Origin: Eulemur rufifrons
Lineage: Eukaryota; Chordata; Mammalia; Primates; Lemuridae
Direction of reading: 5' to 3'
Length of the DNA stretch: 64,000 nt
Assembly (NCBI RefSeq): GCF_041146395.1
Contig: NC_090996.1
Coordinates: forward strand, 36,294,738-36,358,737
A model generated the notes under the pieces. It saw only the letters and a program-made list of their open reading frames with translations, was not told the origin of the DNA and did not search any database. The position numbers and the translations under genes are program-made. This document shows positions 23,240 through 35,902 of the stretch, one piece after another; within the stretch, counting starts at the first letter, position 1, and each line of letters begins with the position of its first letter.

Positions 23240-26200
23240 TAAAAGCAGAGAAGAAACAGCAGGACCCACACGCGCGAAGCCTCGGGAGGGCTCCCGCCTG
23301 CCGAGCGCCGCGTGGGCCGGGGCCGCCCGGAGCCAGGGCCGCGTCCACGGCGCCCGCCGGCTTCCTCCTGCCGCCAGGGCCCAGGGGGTGGAGGTCGGGC
23401 GCCGGAGGCCAGGGTCCCGGGACGGCAGCCCCCTTCCCCGGAAAGCCCCACATCACTGGTCTCTGGTCTTCAAAGAGGTCTTATTCCTTGGTGAGAAAAG
23501 AGGTCACGTGATTTTGCTTTGTTACTGACCAAAGGATCGAGGGGACGTTTGACTCAAGGGCAGGGGCACAGCGGAGCTGGTCAGGCCTCAGACTGGCCTC
23601 GGGGGACACCGTGTGGAGCCACCGTGAGGCCCCGGGAAGACCCCGGGCCTGGGGTGCAGAAGCCAGGGCGGGGCCGAGCGGCACAGCTGCCCCCAGGCCA
23701 TTCTGGAGCCTTCTGGAAGGACAGCAGCCAGGCCACATGAACCCACACACCGCGGGCCAGCCCCAGCCCTGAGGGTCCAGTGTGGCTGAGGGCAGGGCTT
23801 GCCGCTGGGGTCCCCCTGCAGGGAGGCGAGACTGGGCCTGCTGGCCAGGGCGTCCCGGGGGGCCGTCTGCCCTGGGGAGGACACCTGCGCCCCCTGGCTG
23901 AAGGGGCAGATCAGACACAGCCGAGAGCATCACCCTGGGACGGGGCGGGGTCGCACAGGGGTGGTGCCAGGGTCGCTGTGGACACACACCTGCCCCTCCC
24001 CTGCGGGGCTCTGGGCCACGGGGGGTGCCCAGCCTGGCCCAGTGGTCCCACCCCTGGGTCCGTGTCCCCACCGACAGCCGTTCTCCCAGCTTCGCAGTGA
24101 GACTCAGACACAGCTCGGGGCGGGGTGGCGGCGGGGGCGGTGAGAGAGGCACCATAGGCACATCCTGGACTCAGCCCAGGTGGGGACTTCCAGGTGGGTC
24201 CACAGTCCACACAGGCCGGGCTGTGGGGACTTCCAGACTCAGAGGGGCCGGCGGAAGTACCTGCAGGGCAGGAAGTAAGCTGGCCAGCCCCCACCAATGA
24301 GCCCAGAGAGCTGTGCACCCTCATGGCCACCTCGGCTCCCTTGCGACCTGCCTGCCCGTGTCCGGGGAGACCCGCGAGGAGCCTGGGGTCACGTGTGCTG
24401 CTGGAAGCACGAGCTCCCGGGAGGACCCACCCGCTCTCACGGGTGCCCCTGGCAGGCCTGGGCAGAGACGGCGTCCGGCCGCACCGCGGGCAGCCACTGC
24501 GTGTCTTTGTCACGGAGCAGAGCCACACGCTGGCCTCCGCCCTGTGCTGGCTCAGACGCCTCCTGGAGCTGGATCCGGCCTCGGAGAACTGACCCTGTGG
24601 GCCCCTCTGGGGCATGAAGGAGCCTGGCGCGGGGGAGGGTGGCCCTCCTGGGAGGGAGGGGACAGAACAGCCCCTCTGGTTGGGCACTCAGGAGAGAGGG
24701 ACAGAGGTGGCCTGGATGAGCCAATGTCCGTCTCTGCCACACTCTGGGGCTCTGGCAGGGCCTCGCTGGGGTTCTCCAGGGCATTCAAGGGGACCCCAGA
24801 ACGGCATCGCCCCAGCACCCCACGTGGCGGTGAGGAGACCCACCCTCGCGCTGGTGCCCGGGGCAGCCAGGCCTCCCAGCACAGCCGAGCGGTGGCTGCA
24901 GGTGGCTGTGGGACGCTGGCATCGCTCTCCTTGAAACAGGCGCTGTCTTCCCGCCAGCCTTCCTGGCGCAGCCGTCGCCCCCGGCGCCCCGTGGTGGGGC
25001 CGAGCCCCGCGCGCCAGGCGAGCAGCTGCAGAAAAGGCTCCACACGCGGCACTTCCGGGGCGCCCGGCAGGGTGAGAACCGCACTCAGGAGAAGGCGGCG
25101 AGGGGAGGGCAGCGCCCCGCCCAGGCCTGGGCCGCGAGTGGGCGCCAGGGCAGGGTGCAGGGGGCTGGGCAGGGGGCCGGGCACGGGGCCGTCCGTCTGA
25201 GGCTCCTCCGGCCCCACGTCTGGACAACCCAGGGAGGCAGGCGGGGGCTGTCACAGCGTGGCACTGCCCAGGCCTGTCCCCTGGCCTCCTTCGGGGCAGA
25301 CCAGAGGCCCGGCGCCACCCCTGCTCCCGCACGCTCCTGTCCCTCCGCTGTCCCCGCCCCCGTCTGTCTGTGCTCAGCCAACACCCACCAGCCGCTGCTC
25401 CCGGCCAGGCCGGCTCAGGTGCTCGGATACGGCCCCCAGCAGCACTCAGAGACCCTTGCCCACGGGGGCCTCAGTCTCACCGCTGTGCCCAGAGAACAGC
25501 CGTGACTCAAAGCAGGTTGCCAGCGTGCAAACCATGGTGACACCGGCCTCCCGGACTCGTGGGAAGGGGCGGGTCCTCCTGGGACAGGTGCCTCACCCTG
25601 AGCTGTGTCACTCTCTGCCCCACCTGAGGCTGCCTGCGTCCCCGTCCCTCTCCTGCCTTCCCCGGAACTGCTGCCCTAGTTTTAAATGGGGCGGTGGCCT
25701 AGATCTGGCCTTAGGGAAGCACAGAGGTAGGGCCACCACTGCCCTGTGGGGACAAAGTGTTAACCAGCAGGGCCGACTGGCCTGTCCCCCAGTCCTGGCG
25801 AGAGGTGTGTGCCTCCCCACGGCCTGTGAGGACGGCAGGGCCACACAAGGACCCCCCTCCCCAGGACTCAGTGTGGGGCCGGGCCCCAGGGGGGACACAC
25901 AGACCCCCAGCCCACCTGCCCCCCATTGCCCCCAGGCCTGTCCTCAGCCGCTGGAGACCTCCGAGGGCTGTCCCGGCCCAGTCTCAACAGCCCATCTGGA
26001 GCAGAGACGTCCACACCCCAGGTGCTTCCTTCAGCGGGACACAGGGTGAGCCACCCTTGCTCCTCAGGCTCTGCAGGCCTCCCTGAGTGCCAGTGTCCCC
26101 ACCTGTCCCCTGCCATGGGGCACCTTCACCCTCAAACAGGCAGCACCCACAGCCACGGCCACCGCCCTCCCAGCCGTGGGCGCAGAGGTGAGAGCTGAAT

Positions 26201-29200
26201 GGGGGCTCCCACCCCAGGCCTGCAGGGGCCTGAGTCTTAGCAAATCTTACGGGGCCGTCTGCAGCAGCCCCTGTGAGGCGGGCCCGGTACCCCTACCCAG
26301 GAAGGGGTGTGGGGAAGGCAGAGGGAGGGTGGGGGTCCCTGTGCCCAGGCAGACGGCCGCCCAGCCAGACCCCCACAGCCACCCACCACAGCCCAGAGCC
26401 GCACCCAGCAGACCAGGAGGCCAGGAGCAAGCCACTGCCTGGGACTTGGCCTGGGCGGTCCCCCCAGTCTGGGGACAGGCATCTCTGCGCTTACCCTGGC
26501 TGACACCAAGGCCACCCCTGGGCAAACGGCCCTGGGGAAATGAAGCTCTTGCCTGAGTGTGGCAGGAGAGCCGGGGCCAGGGAGCGAATCCTCCCCGTCG
26601 TCCCCATGAACCCAGGCCAGGGCCCCACCTTGCGGGTGGGCCGGAGAGCTGGCAGGACGGCATTCTCCGGAAACAGGCGGGCGGAGCACCCTCAGCACCC
26701 ACAGCGGCGGCTCCCGGGACAGGGGAGGCCCCGCCAGTGCTCCCCACCAGCCCTGCCAGCGGGGGCGCGGGTTCCATGGGGGGCCAGAGGCAGAGCATAG
26801 AGGAGGCCACCAAGGTGTCAAGAAGGCCTGGCAGGACCCCACAGCTGCCCCGACCAGGCTCCTGGCAGGGACAGGACCACAGCCCGGAAGGCTAGGAGAG
26901 CCGGGCCTCGGCAGGGCACAGGGCAGCCAGTCTCAAGGGGTTCTGGGAACCAGGGGTTCCCAGGAGGGGCCCCGGGCACCTCACCACAGCCCTCCCGCTG
27001 CTCCCCAGCAAGCCCCCCCCAGCCACCGAGCTTGGGAACTCACAGGCCCACAGAGCTGCCAAGCGCCCCGTGCCGAGTCTGGGCTGCCGCCTTGGGAGGG
27101 CCCCTCCACGCAGGCTTCCCCCCGGCACCCAGCGAGGCCGTGCCCCACCTGGGCGGCCTGGACTCTGACCCCAGAACAGCAAACCCAGCCTCCGGGCTTA
27201 TCTGCACAATCCAGAGTCCCACGGAAATCAGTCCCGACCAGCCACGTGGCCCAGGGCTGCGGCCCGGACCCCCCAGAGGGCTTCCCCGTCCCCACTCGGC
27301 ACGCGCAGCCCCGGAGCCCACAGCCGACAGCAGCCAGAGTCCCGGGGGGCAGCCAGGGCTCAGCTGGCTCCCTGGTGCCCTGGTCCGAGGCTGCGCCCTG
27401 TCCAGGCCACCCCGGGTCAGCGGGACAGCAGACGGAGCTGCTCGAGGTCCTGCCCTGACCTCCCACAGCAGGGCCAGGACCAGCACTGGCCGGGGGCAGC
27501 CCGGGCTTCTGGGCACGGCCAAGGAAAGGTGGCCGGGGAAGGCAAGGCCCAGGGCAGGCAACCGAGACTCCCCTGGACCCAAGTCCCACCACCAACAGGG
27601 CTTGGCTTTTCTTGGCACACGCTTGCCCTGGCAGGAGCCACCAGACAGGTGCGGCGCTCACTGCTCCCCTCCTGCCCTTCCCGGGCCCCGTCAGGCCCAC
27701 TGCAGCCTCCTCCACTCCCTCGCTGTCACCCCCTTAGGAGAACACCACCGAGGACAGCAGCCACCACCTCCACCTGCTGTCTGCCTCTCGGCACCGGAGA
27801 GGCGGGCACAGGCAGGACACTGCTGACCTCAGCGAGGTGAACCACAGAGGTTCAGCTGAAAATCAGACACGCCCACCTAGGCCACGTACACGAAGAAACG
27901 CCTGGGGAGGCCGGAGGGCAACGGTGCTTCCTGCCAACAGGGCTGGGCAGAAGCGTGCCCTGCCCTGACCCTCTTGCCAGCACCAGGACACACTCCAGGG
28001 CAGTCCTCTCCTGGTTCTAGCTTTCTCGTATCGCCAAGGACGTCACAGCCTCCGAGGGCTCCAGCCAGCAGCCCGAGGCTGGGAGTTGGAGGACGGGGCC
28101 CGGGCTGTCTGCGGAGCTCGCGGCGGCACTGGGCACAGCCACAGGGCTGCACCGCACGGCCGCCCCTGGGCAGGGCTCGCCCCCTCGGCCTGTCCAGGGC
28201 AGCTCTGAGATGCCACCAACTCTGCTCACCAGCGAGCCACCAGCACCCCCTGCAGAGCTGCCTGGCTTCCCGGGGTGGGGGAAGGGACGGGCATATCTAA
28301 AACGACAGCGAAGATCACGTCCTGAGAGGCTCAGGAGGTGGGGAGCGCCTGGGAGGACGGGAAAGGAGGGAGTGGGGGGACGTCACCGCGTGTCCTTCCG
28401 TGTCCCTGGCGCGGCACACCACCACAATCACGTATCGTGGAAAAGGAAGTTTCACAATTGTATTGTCAGGGAAACAGGAACGTTCTCAGGATTTCAGCTT
28501 TTAGTTCACAAGTTCAATGATGTTTAACGTTGAATACTATTTTTAACAGGGAAAAAAGGACAAGACAAGCACTCTCATTTTTGGCACTTCTATATTTCTG
28601 TCTGCCAAGTGGCAGCAGGTGCAGCCCTCGCCTTGGCAACCCGGTGGCCTTGCCGGCCGCAAAACAGGGGTCGCGGGGTCGCGGCCCTCACCTCTCCCGC
28701 TCACCCTGAAGAGAGGCGGACGGGAGCTGCGCCCTGTACCCCAAGGAGGCCTCTGGGCACTTCGCCCCCACAGGCTCCTTTCCAGGAAGGGCCGGGACTC
28801 CAGAAAGCTCCAGAACTCATGGCCTCTCCCACTGGAGGGGGCAGGAGGTGGGAGGAGCAAGGTGGAGAAGGAGCAGAGGTTCCACCTGCCCGGTGACGGT
28901 GTCCAAGGGTGACTTTAGCAGGAAGAGTGGAGGGGAGGGGCGGGGAGGACGTCCCTGTGCTTCCTCCCAGGAGCAGGAAGCTGCAAGGACCGTCTGCCCC
29001 TGGGCACAGCGTGACACTTGCAAACAGCAGCTATCGACCCGTTTTCTCCCCGATACCCTGAAGCCCCGTCCGGGCACCTCCTCCACCCTGGCTACCAGGG
29101 AGGCAGGGACCGCAGGGACCGCAGCTGCCCTCTGACCCCGGCAAGCTGGGGGAGGAATCGGGTGTGGGCGGCAGGGCCGTGAGGGTGCCGGTCAGCACAG

Positions 29201-30619
29201 GTGGGGTGAGGTCGATGCGCGTCACGCCACAGGACGCACGCAGGTCTGCCCTGGTGCCCCAGGTGAGTCCCTGAGGGAGGGAGGCCACACCGCTTGCTCC
29301 CTGCGCCTCAGCGCACGGCCCCTCGCAGAGCTCGCAGGGCAACAGCCTGCGGCCCAGGGCCTTGCCGCTCACACTGGGGCCCCGCACTGGCCCTCCTGGG
29401 GGCTCCGCCCTGAGCTAGGGGGCCCCTCTGCCCTACCACAGCCCTATCTCTGCAGGCCCAGGCACAGCGGCACCCACGCCGCTGTCCACAGAGCCCACGG
29501 GGACACCCCAGACACCTCCTGGGGCCACTCGGCATAGGGTCCCCATTCAGCTGGGCGAGACCCAGAGCGACAGGCTGTGGCTGAGCAGGGAGAGGCTCAC
29601 GCGAGGGCCACGAGTCATCGAGTCCTTTCTCAGACCCAGAAGCCGAGGTCCCGTGTCCCACTCCCGAGGACACTGGGGAGCTCTCCTTCCCCTCAGACTC
29701 CAGACCCCAAGTGAGCCGGAGCTGCTGAGCCCAGCGGCCGACTGTGGACGCTCCCTGACCACCTGCTCGGCTGGGCTGGCCAGCGCCGGGCCCCCCAGAC
29801 ACGGAAACGGGCCTTGCCGTCCCCGCGCCCACAGCCGGCAGGGGGACAGGGCAGCGCCAGGTGCGAGTGCTGCAGGCAGATGTCCTGGAAGGAGCCTGGG
29901 GTGGGCTGGAGGGAAACGTCAGAGCAGGGCAGACCCCCTGGGCATCCTCAGCAGAGCAGGGTGAGGGGTCAAGTGGCTCTGCTCACTGCACCCCGAGGGG
30001 ACAGCCAGGAGGCAGGGAAGCGCACGCTCGCTGAGGGGTCAGGAGAGACACACTGTGCTCCCGCTGGGCCAGGTGCCGGGCAGCAGGGTACGGGCAGAGC
30101 CAGCGGACAGAGCAGTGAGGAGGGGCCGCAGCCGCACAGGACAAGTGGAGAGCGGAGGCCCCTGGGCAGGCTGGGGGCAGGGAGAGCCCACCCTCTGGGC
30201 GGGGAGAGCCCTTCAGCTGGGCTGCCGGACCCTCAACGTCTGCGGAAGAAATCGGCCAAACCCACACCCCACCTCTCTGTCTTTTCACCTTACAGTCGAG
30301 GGCAGTGGCAGCCCAGGACCGACCTGGAGATGACAGGTCACCAGCCTTCCTGGGTTTCTGTGGCTGCGTTTTCAAAGAGCCCAACTTGTTTCCGTTTCAT
30401 TCTAGCATTTGCCTTCTCAGCAGGTGTCCACGCCTGGGGCCCTGAGCAGAGGCATCAGGCCAAAGGCCAGAGGGCCGGGCCAGGGCTGCTCTGCCTGGAA
30501 CGGCAACGTGGACGGATGCCCTCCTTCAGGGTCGTCACCCGAACACATCTACGGTTTTCAAGGCAGCTTCCTGAGGCAGAGGCCGGGATGCCCAGCCTCC
30601 CTGGGCCCCTCCCCTGCCA

Positions 30620-30705
30620 GCAAGTGCTGTCCCTCAGTCTGGGTTTCCTCATCTGTACAACTGAGGCAGGACCAGAGAGGCCAGCCACTTCCTGCTCTCA
30701 GAGAA
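30620..30705 (+). mobile_element. MIR-like SINE fragment
   Basis: It contains a block close to the MIR core, 'ggtttcctcatctgtacaa' followed by a 'ctgaggcaggacc' stretch. Only the central part is recognisable and the boundaries are approximate. Confidence 0.45.
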
Positions 30706-31936
30706 CAGGTGCTGTGGAAGCCCAGACAGTAAGTGCCCGTGAAGTCCCTGGGTCCGGGCCCAGCAGGGTTTGAGCCTGGCTCCCGTGAGGACTCGGGGTC
30801 GGTGGCCTGTCTGCCAATCAAGCAACTCCAGAGAGTCTCAGATGCAGAAACGGAAGGGGAAGAGAGAGGGGTGCTCCCCCAAGAAGGACCTGAGAGGACA
30901 TAAGACGTGCCCAACCCCAAGGCCAGGCTGAGCTGGCTTCCTGCAAACCCCGCCTCCCCAGCCAGGCAGAGAGCAGGGCTCCCATGTCTATCTGGGGCCG
31001 GGAAACACTATCTCTCTCACCCCTGTCCACATTTGAGAAAGTCACTCCGAACTGGAAGGATAGAATCACCCTCACCTCCTCCCTCAGTGCCAGACTCTGA
31101 GAGCAAGGAGGCAATTACGGGGCAGCCTCCACACCTAACTGTGACTCACACCTCTGCAGCCCTCGGGCCTGGGCAGGGGGAGCTCGGGGGTCCCCAGAGG
31201 AGGAGCACACACCCGGCTCAGCTTTCTCCACTGGCCTCTGAGTTGCAGGACCCCAAACACCCAGGCCTGCCTCGCAGGTGCTAGGATTTCCGGGTGCTTT
31301 CCAGTCCTGTTTCCTGCAGTTTGGTAACAAGCTCTGGGGCACTAAGGGGACCCTGAGAGCTGGCCCAGCCAGGGCCAACTGGCCACACAAGGGTTCCCGG
31401 GTCAGGAGCAGGAAGAGCCGGGTTGTCAGGGGCCACTGTCGGTAACTTCCCGAATCTGTGCAAACGCCGGATGGCTGGCGCAGTCGAGACTCCCGCGGCT
31501 CCCTCCACTCCAAGCGGCCGCCCCCAGGCAGTTCCCCAAGCGACAGGGGAGGGATGCCCGGACCAAGCAACACATCCCCTGATGCAGCCGGGGGCCAGAG
31601 GCTTGGCCCGGAAAATAAGGGCACTCAAGGGCAGGCAGGGGCTGAGGCCGTCTCCCGTGTCCGCAGCACTCCAGGGCTGGCCTCGAGTGACCCGCACGAC
31701 CCAGGTCCCTGCCGGCTTCCCGCCTTCTTCTGGGCCCCCTCCCCGAAGCAGCACCCGAGCCCAGCCTCAGCCTCCAAAGCCCCGGAGGCGCCAGCGGGCT
31801 GATACCCGCTCCGAGGGCCCGGGCGCGTCCGGCCGCCGGAGGGCACGCGCCCCGCCGGGCCTGCATCCCCCGCCGCCCTCTGGGCCCGAGCTTCCCGCCG
31901 GGGCTCCCAGGCTGCGCACCGGCCGGCGGGACTCAC

Positions 31937-32200
31937 CTCCGCAAACCGGCGTCGCCTCCTCAGTCCCCGTGGCCCGGGCGGCGCGGCCGCGGTCCCGGCC
32001 CCGGCCCCCGGGCCCGCTCGCCTCCGCCGGCCGACCCACAACTTCTGCCTCCGGAGAGCGGCGCAGCCACTCTCGCCGCTGGCCGTGCTGCCCGGACAGC
32101 CTCCCGCGCCTCAGCCGCGGAGCCGCCAAGCGCCCCGACCCGGCCCCGGCCAGCGACCGGCGCCCGCACTACGCCGCCTCCGTAGCGTAGCGCTCGGCCG
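31937..32200 (-). other. CAPN15: Probable CAPN15 non-coding first exon
   Basis: Only the 3' end (31937, consensus donor GAG|GTGAGT) is supported; the 5' end is a guess within the CpG island. Splicing from here to the acceptor at 18252 would place the first coding ATG 22 nt into the next exon. Confidence 0.5.
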
Positions 32201-32290
32201 GGGCCCCGCGGCTACGGCGCGCCCGGGGCGCACGCGGCGCTGTGAATCGCGCGCCCGGACTACGGCTCCCACAGGGCCGCGCGGCGCCCA

Positions 32291-32386
32291 GCGCGAGGCA
32301 GGCCGGGAGCGGGGGACGGTGCCGGGCGCGAGGCAGGCCGGGAGCGGGGGGCGGTGCCCGGCGCGAGGCAGGCCGGGAACTGTGGT
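32291..32386. repeat. 35-bp tandem repeat in the CAPN15 island (2.7 copies)
   Basis: Units begin 'gcgcgaggcaggccggga' at 32,291, 32,326 and 32,361, with an exact 35-bp spacing. The third unit is truncated and differs at its right end (aactgtggt instead of gcggggg). Confidence 0.9.
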
Positions 32387-32599
32387 CCTCGGGGCCCCTT
32401 CTCGGGCCCGCGCGCCCGCGCTGCTGGGGACCGCCGGGCCCGTCGCGGAGGGGCCGGGCCTCGGCTCGTGGAGCGCCCTGCGGACTCCGCTCCGGCCCTT
32501 CCGCGTCCTCGAGCCGCTGAGAGCCCTTCGCGCCGGGGCGCCTCCAGCCCTCTCCGCGCCGTCTCACACGTGGCTTCCTCAGTTTCCCCACCGGGCCAG

Positions 32600-35500
32600 T
32601 CAAAAGGAGTCAAAAGGAGGGATCGTCGCGGGACCCACTTGGGTGCCTTCGGCACCTGCAGGGTCACTTGAGCACATCCCTTGTCTAAGCCTGTTTCCCC
32701 CTCGGCGACAGGGGGAGACTGCCAGGGTCGCCGGCCGGAAGCGGATCCCATTCCGGAGGCAGCTGGGGAGGCCGCGGAGCCGCCCGACCTGTAGTCGGTT
32801 CTCAGGCTCTCGGGAAAGCGCTGCCGACTGGGAAGCGGGCGCTGAGGGCGTCCGGGGCAGATAAGCAGCCTGGGAAGGCGCTGGGCGAGCAGCGGCGGGA
32901 GGCAGCGAAGCGGGGCAGCCGAGATCCGGAGACGGATGGCCCGGTTCTGTGGGGAGGTGGGGCAGTTTCACAAGTGGGAAGTGGGGTGACGTTCACTCCA
33001 GGGCCCAGAAACCCCGAACCAATCTCAGCAAGACCTGCAGGGCCAGGGCTCGTGCTCCTCGGAGGACGTTCATGCTCCAGGAAAGCCGGCGAACCAAGGA
33101 CGGATCTCCGCCACACTCGCCAGGTGCTGCAGCGGGGACACCTGTGTCCCAGCCTGGGGGCGGCTTCAGCTTTTAGCTGCAGTCAGGACAAGCTGGCTTC
33201 CTGAGTGTTCCAAGGTGGCAGGAGATTAACTTCTGTCCTGGGAGGCCTTTGGTGAGGAGGCTTCATTCCCCTGCCTTGGAACACGTCCCCCTGGGCCTGC
33301 AGCCTGCTCTGTGGAGACGGGCAGGGCAGCTGTTTGTCCCTAGCCAGGCGTGTCCATGCCTGGTAGGGGCGCTGCGGGCTGCAGAGAGCTGGCTCTCCGC
33401 TCTGTGACTTGGACGAGGCTCTCGGCCCGTCCTCCCAAGCTTCCCCCTGCATGAGGGGTGACTAGCCAGGTGTGGCTGCAGAAGACAGTCCCGGGCTGCT
33501 CTCAGGGGAGCTGTGTGACCGTGGCTCCCGTCCCTCCCCCGTCGTTCCTGGGCACCGCCTGGGCTGGTTGTAAGTGTCAGGGCTGGTGTGGCTCCCTGGC
33601 CAGGGGCCACTGGTCCAGCCAGCAGAGGGCTCGTGGCCCTGTAAGCTCCAACCAGAGGGACAGCTGAAGTTGAGCCTGTTGGTCTGACGGCGGCTCTTGC
33701 CAGCTCCCTGCAGAGCGACCAAGGCCTGCCATGGCGGGGAGAGAGCCCAGCAGACGGCCGCAGGAGCCTTCACGGCTGAGATTTCACCACCGAGGAGGGA
33801 ACTGAAGGGAATGGGAAGATGAGACGGGGTCTTTGCTGCCTCTGTGCAATGTGTGGTCACCGCAAAGACTGTCACAAGACAGCAGGCATCGCCCAACCTG
33901 GCTGTGCTGCCCACTGCACAGAGAAGGGCCACTACACTGGGGCCGTCGGGGTTGCAACGGAGAAAGGGTTTGGGGTTCCCAGGAGACAGGAGGGGGGGGA
34001 TTTCTCAAAGGGTTTGGCGGCAAACGGTTATAGGGGTGTAGAAATCTTCTTGTGTTGAGTCAGTTTTGGGGGTGGCGGGGTCACAATTCTGGTTGAGCCA
34101 GTTTTCAGAAACTAGCTTTAGGTTTGGAAAAGGTGATGTTATCTATGGAGAAAGTTAAGAATCTTTATGACCACCAGCTGCCAGACTCCAGAGCAGCAAT
34201 GGGGAAGTAAACAGGGGACAGTGGCCGGTCACTATTATTATTTTTAGCTAGGCCCTCACCACAGCTTTCACCTTGCTCCCCTTTGTTGATTTGTAAAGAG
34301 CAGTTTCACAGGCGTGAATTTTAAGACTACAGAGCAGAGGATAAGTGACTTTGGATTATTGTTGATTGAGCCCTGCCCCTGCGCCTGCGCGGTCCCCGAG
34401 GACACAACCTCACATGAGACAGACCCGAGGAGCTAACACAGCACAGACCGCCCAGGACGACCAGCCCGTGCTCAGGAGGCCCGACAGGAAGGCATGAGTC
34501 CACCTGGAGAAGAGGCTGGGAGGGCCAGACAGGAAGAGCTGAGCAGAGGTGGGAGGCGTCCGTTCAGGCACCCTTGGGGACAGAGCAGTAAACAACACAG
34601 ACCCTACTGGAGCGCAGACTGCAGAGGAAAGAGCACACGGGGAGGCTGACGGGATGGGCACAGGTGCCACGGCCGGCAGGTGGGCTGGCTCATCTCTGAC
34701 CGAGCTCAGACTGTCCCGGTGGTGCTGTGACTACCTGCTTGTCAGCCACACATCCCTGGGCCCCGGAGGAGGGCAAGCCTACCTGTGGGCAAAATACTGT
34801 ACACGGGCAAGGTCCCCGGCCAAAGCTGCTGCCCTTCTCCGGGCTTCCTTCTCCAGGTTGCTGGACTCCAGCAGGTAGATGCTGGACTCCAGCAGGTAGA
34901 GGGACCAGGGTGCCATCCCGGCAGCACCATGGGGTCTGGCCAGGCTCAGGGCCACACCCACACGCCATCGGATCTGATTGGGGGGGGGGGCGGGCAGAAC
35001 TGACCACGACTCAACATTGTCAGGAGCCAACCCGGACAGGACCCACCTGGGTGTGCTGGCAGCCCCTTGGCCAGGCCACTGCAAGGTTTGGTGGCCAGGC
35101 AGCCCTGCCCTCCAGCCCCCCCGGAGCCCATCGCCATCCCGGGCCTGTGCCTTCTCCTCGCCCTTGGTGGGGAGCTCTGCGTGGCCGCCTCCCACATCAC
35201 CACCCTGTTCACGTGATGTCCGTCCCTGGGGGCGAGGGCACTGTACCTCTGACCTGTGACGCCCAGACGGCCCTGTGCTGCCCCTATGCCCAGCCACCTC
35301 TCCGTGTCCCGTCAGCAGCCCTCCTGGGCTGAACGTGGGGACCGAGGCCTGCGTGACAGGGATGCGTGAGGGCTGCAGGAGAGACAGCAGCCCCTGGAGC
35401 CCTGGGCAGAGCGCCAGGACTTGAGGATCCAGACCCTGCCCGGCTCCCACACCAGCCCCGCCTGCAGGTGCGATCCTGGGGTCCCGGCCAGGGTCTTGGC

Positions 35501-35640
35501 TGACCAAGCTGCAGGGCTGGTCTCCCGCGGTCTGAGCCCAGAGGACCGACGGCCCCAGATACCCTGGGGGAGGCCGGGCCGGGCCCAAGGAGCACCCCAA
35601 GCCCGCCCTGCCCCGTGGGCCCCCGGAGGAAGAAGCCAGC
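32600..35640. other. Intergenic region between RAB11FIP3 and CAPN15
   Basis: GC content falls toward the right. Sequence at about 33,780-34,420 is AT-richer and looks like a degraded interspersed element, possibly LTR-derived, that I cannot assign. A short minus-strand open block at 34,783-34,916 with a splice donor is reported as a low-confidence finding. No gene is firmly supported. Confidence 0.5.
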
Positions 35641-35661
35641 CTCTGCGTGTGCGGTAACAGC

Positions 35662-35667
35662 TTTAAT
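35662..35667 (-). terminator. RAB11FIP3: Probable RAB11FIP3 poly(A) signal (ATTAAA)
   Basis: ATTAAA on the minus strand about 1.5 kb downstream of the stop at 37,182, giving a 3' UTR length similar to that expected for the human transcript. I saw no AATAAA closer to the stop. Confidence 0.6.
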
Positions 35668-35866
35668 CAGTGGGGCCCCTCCCCCTCCTGCATTCGGGCG
35701 GGAAGAACCGTTTCTCGGGACTGAAGCAGGCGCGCTGTGCGGTGGTGCCTGTGTAGTCCCGCACTGCTCCCGGCAGCTCACGTTTACAGCCGGCACTGCT
35801 GCGCGGCAGCAGGACGCGAGCCCACGTCACCAGGCCGGACCTGGGCACAGAGAGGCAGGCTCCAGT

Positions 35867-35902
35867 ATTTATATATTATACATATATATATATATATATA
35901 TA
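35867..35902. repeat. (TA)n tract
   Basis: Alternating TA run, partly interrupted, within the RAB11FIP3 3' UTR. Confidence 0.9.

Larger units (their letters stand above)
18252..31936 (-). other. CAPN15: CAPN15 5' non-coding intron(s)
   Basis: This lies between the acceptor at 18,252 and the first-exon donor at 31,937. It is mostly GC-rich unique sequence without coding exons that I can support. Contents: AT-rich islands at 18,838-18,990 and 28,420-28,615, minisatellites at 20,587-20,912 and 21,925-22,000, an old L1 3' end at about 21,180-21,895, a GA run at 23,199-23,239 and an MIR-like piece near 30,630. Additional untranslated exons could exist but are not recognisable by eye. Confidence 0.65.
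31780..32560 (-). promoter_or_regulatory. CAPN15: CAPN15 CpG-island promoter
   Basis: Very dense CpG, no TATA box, and on the minus strand a textbook first-exon donor GGAG|GTGAGT with the exon ending at 31937. The first exon probably starts between about 32,050 and 32,250. Just upstream are an ACTAC-n3-TCCCA match at 32,259-32,278 and a 35-bp tandem repeat (32,291-32,386) whose units resemble ZNF143/THAP11 sites. I infer a housekeeping-type promoter. Confidence 0.75.

Noticed and set aside
33780..34420. A specific LTR family assignment for the AT-rich intergenic block
   Set aside because: The composition suggests an old interspersed element, but I could not identify a 5' TG / 3' CA pair or a target-site duplication with confidence.
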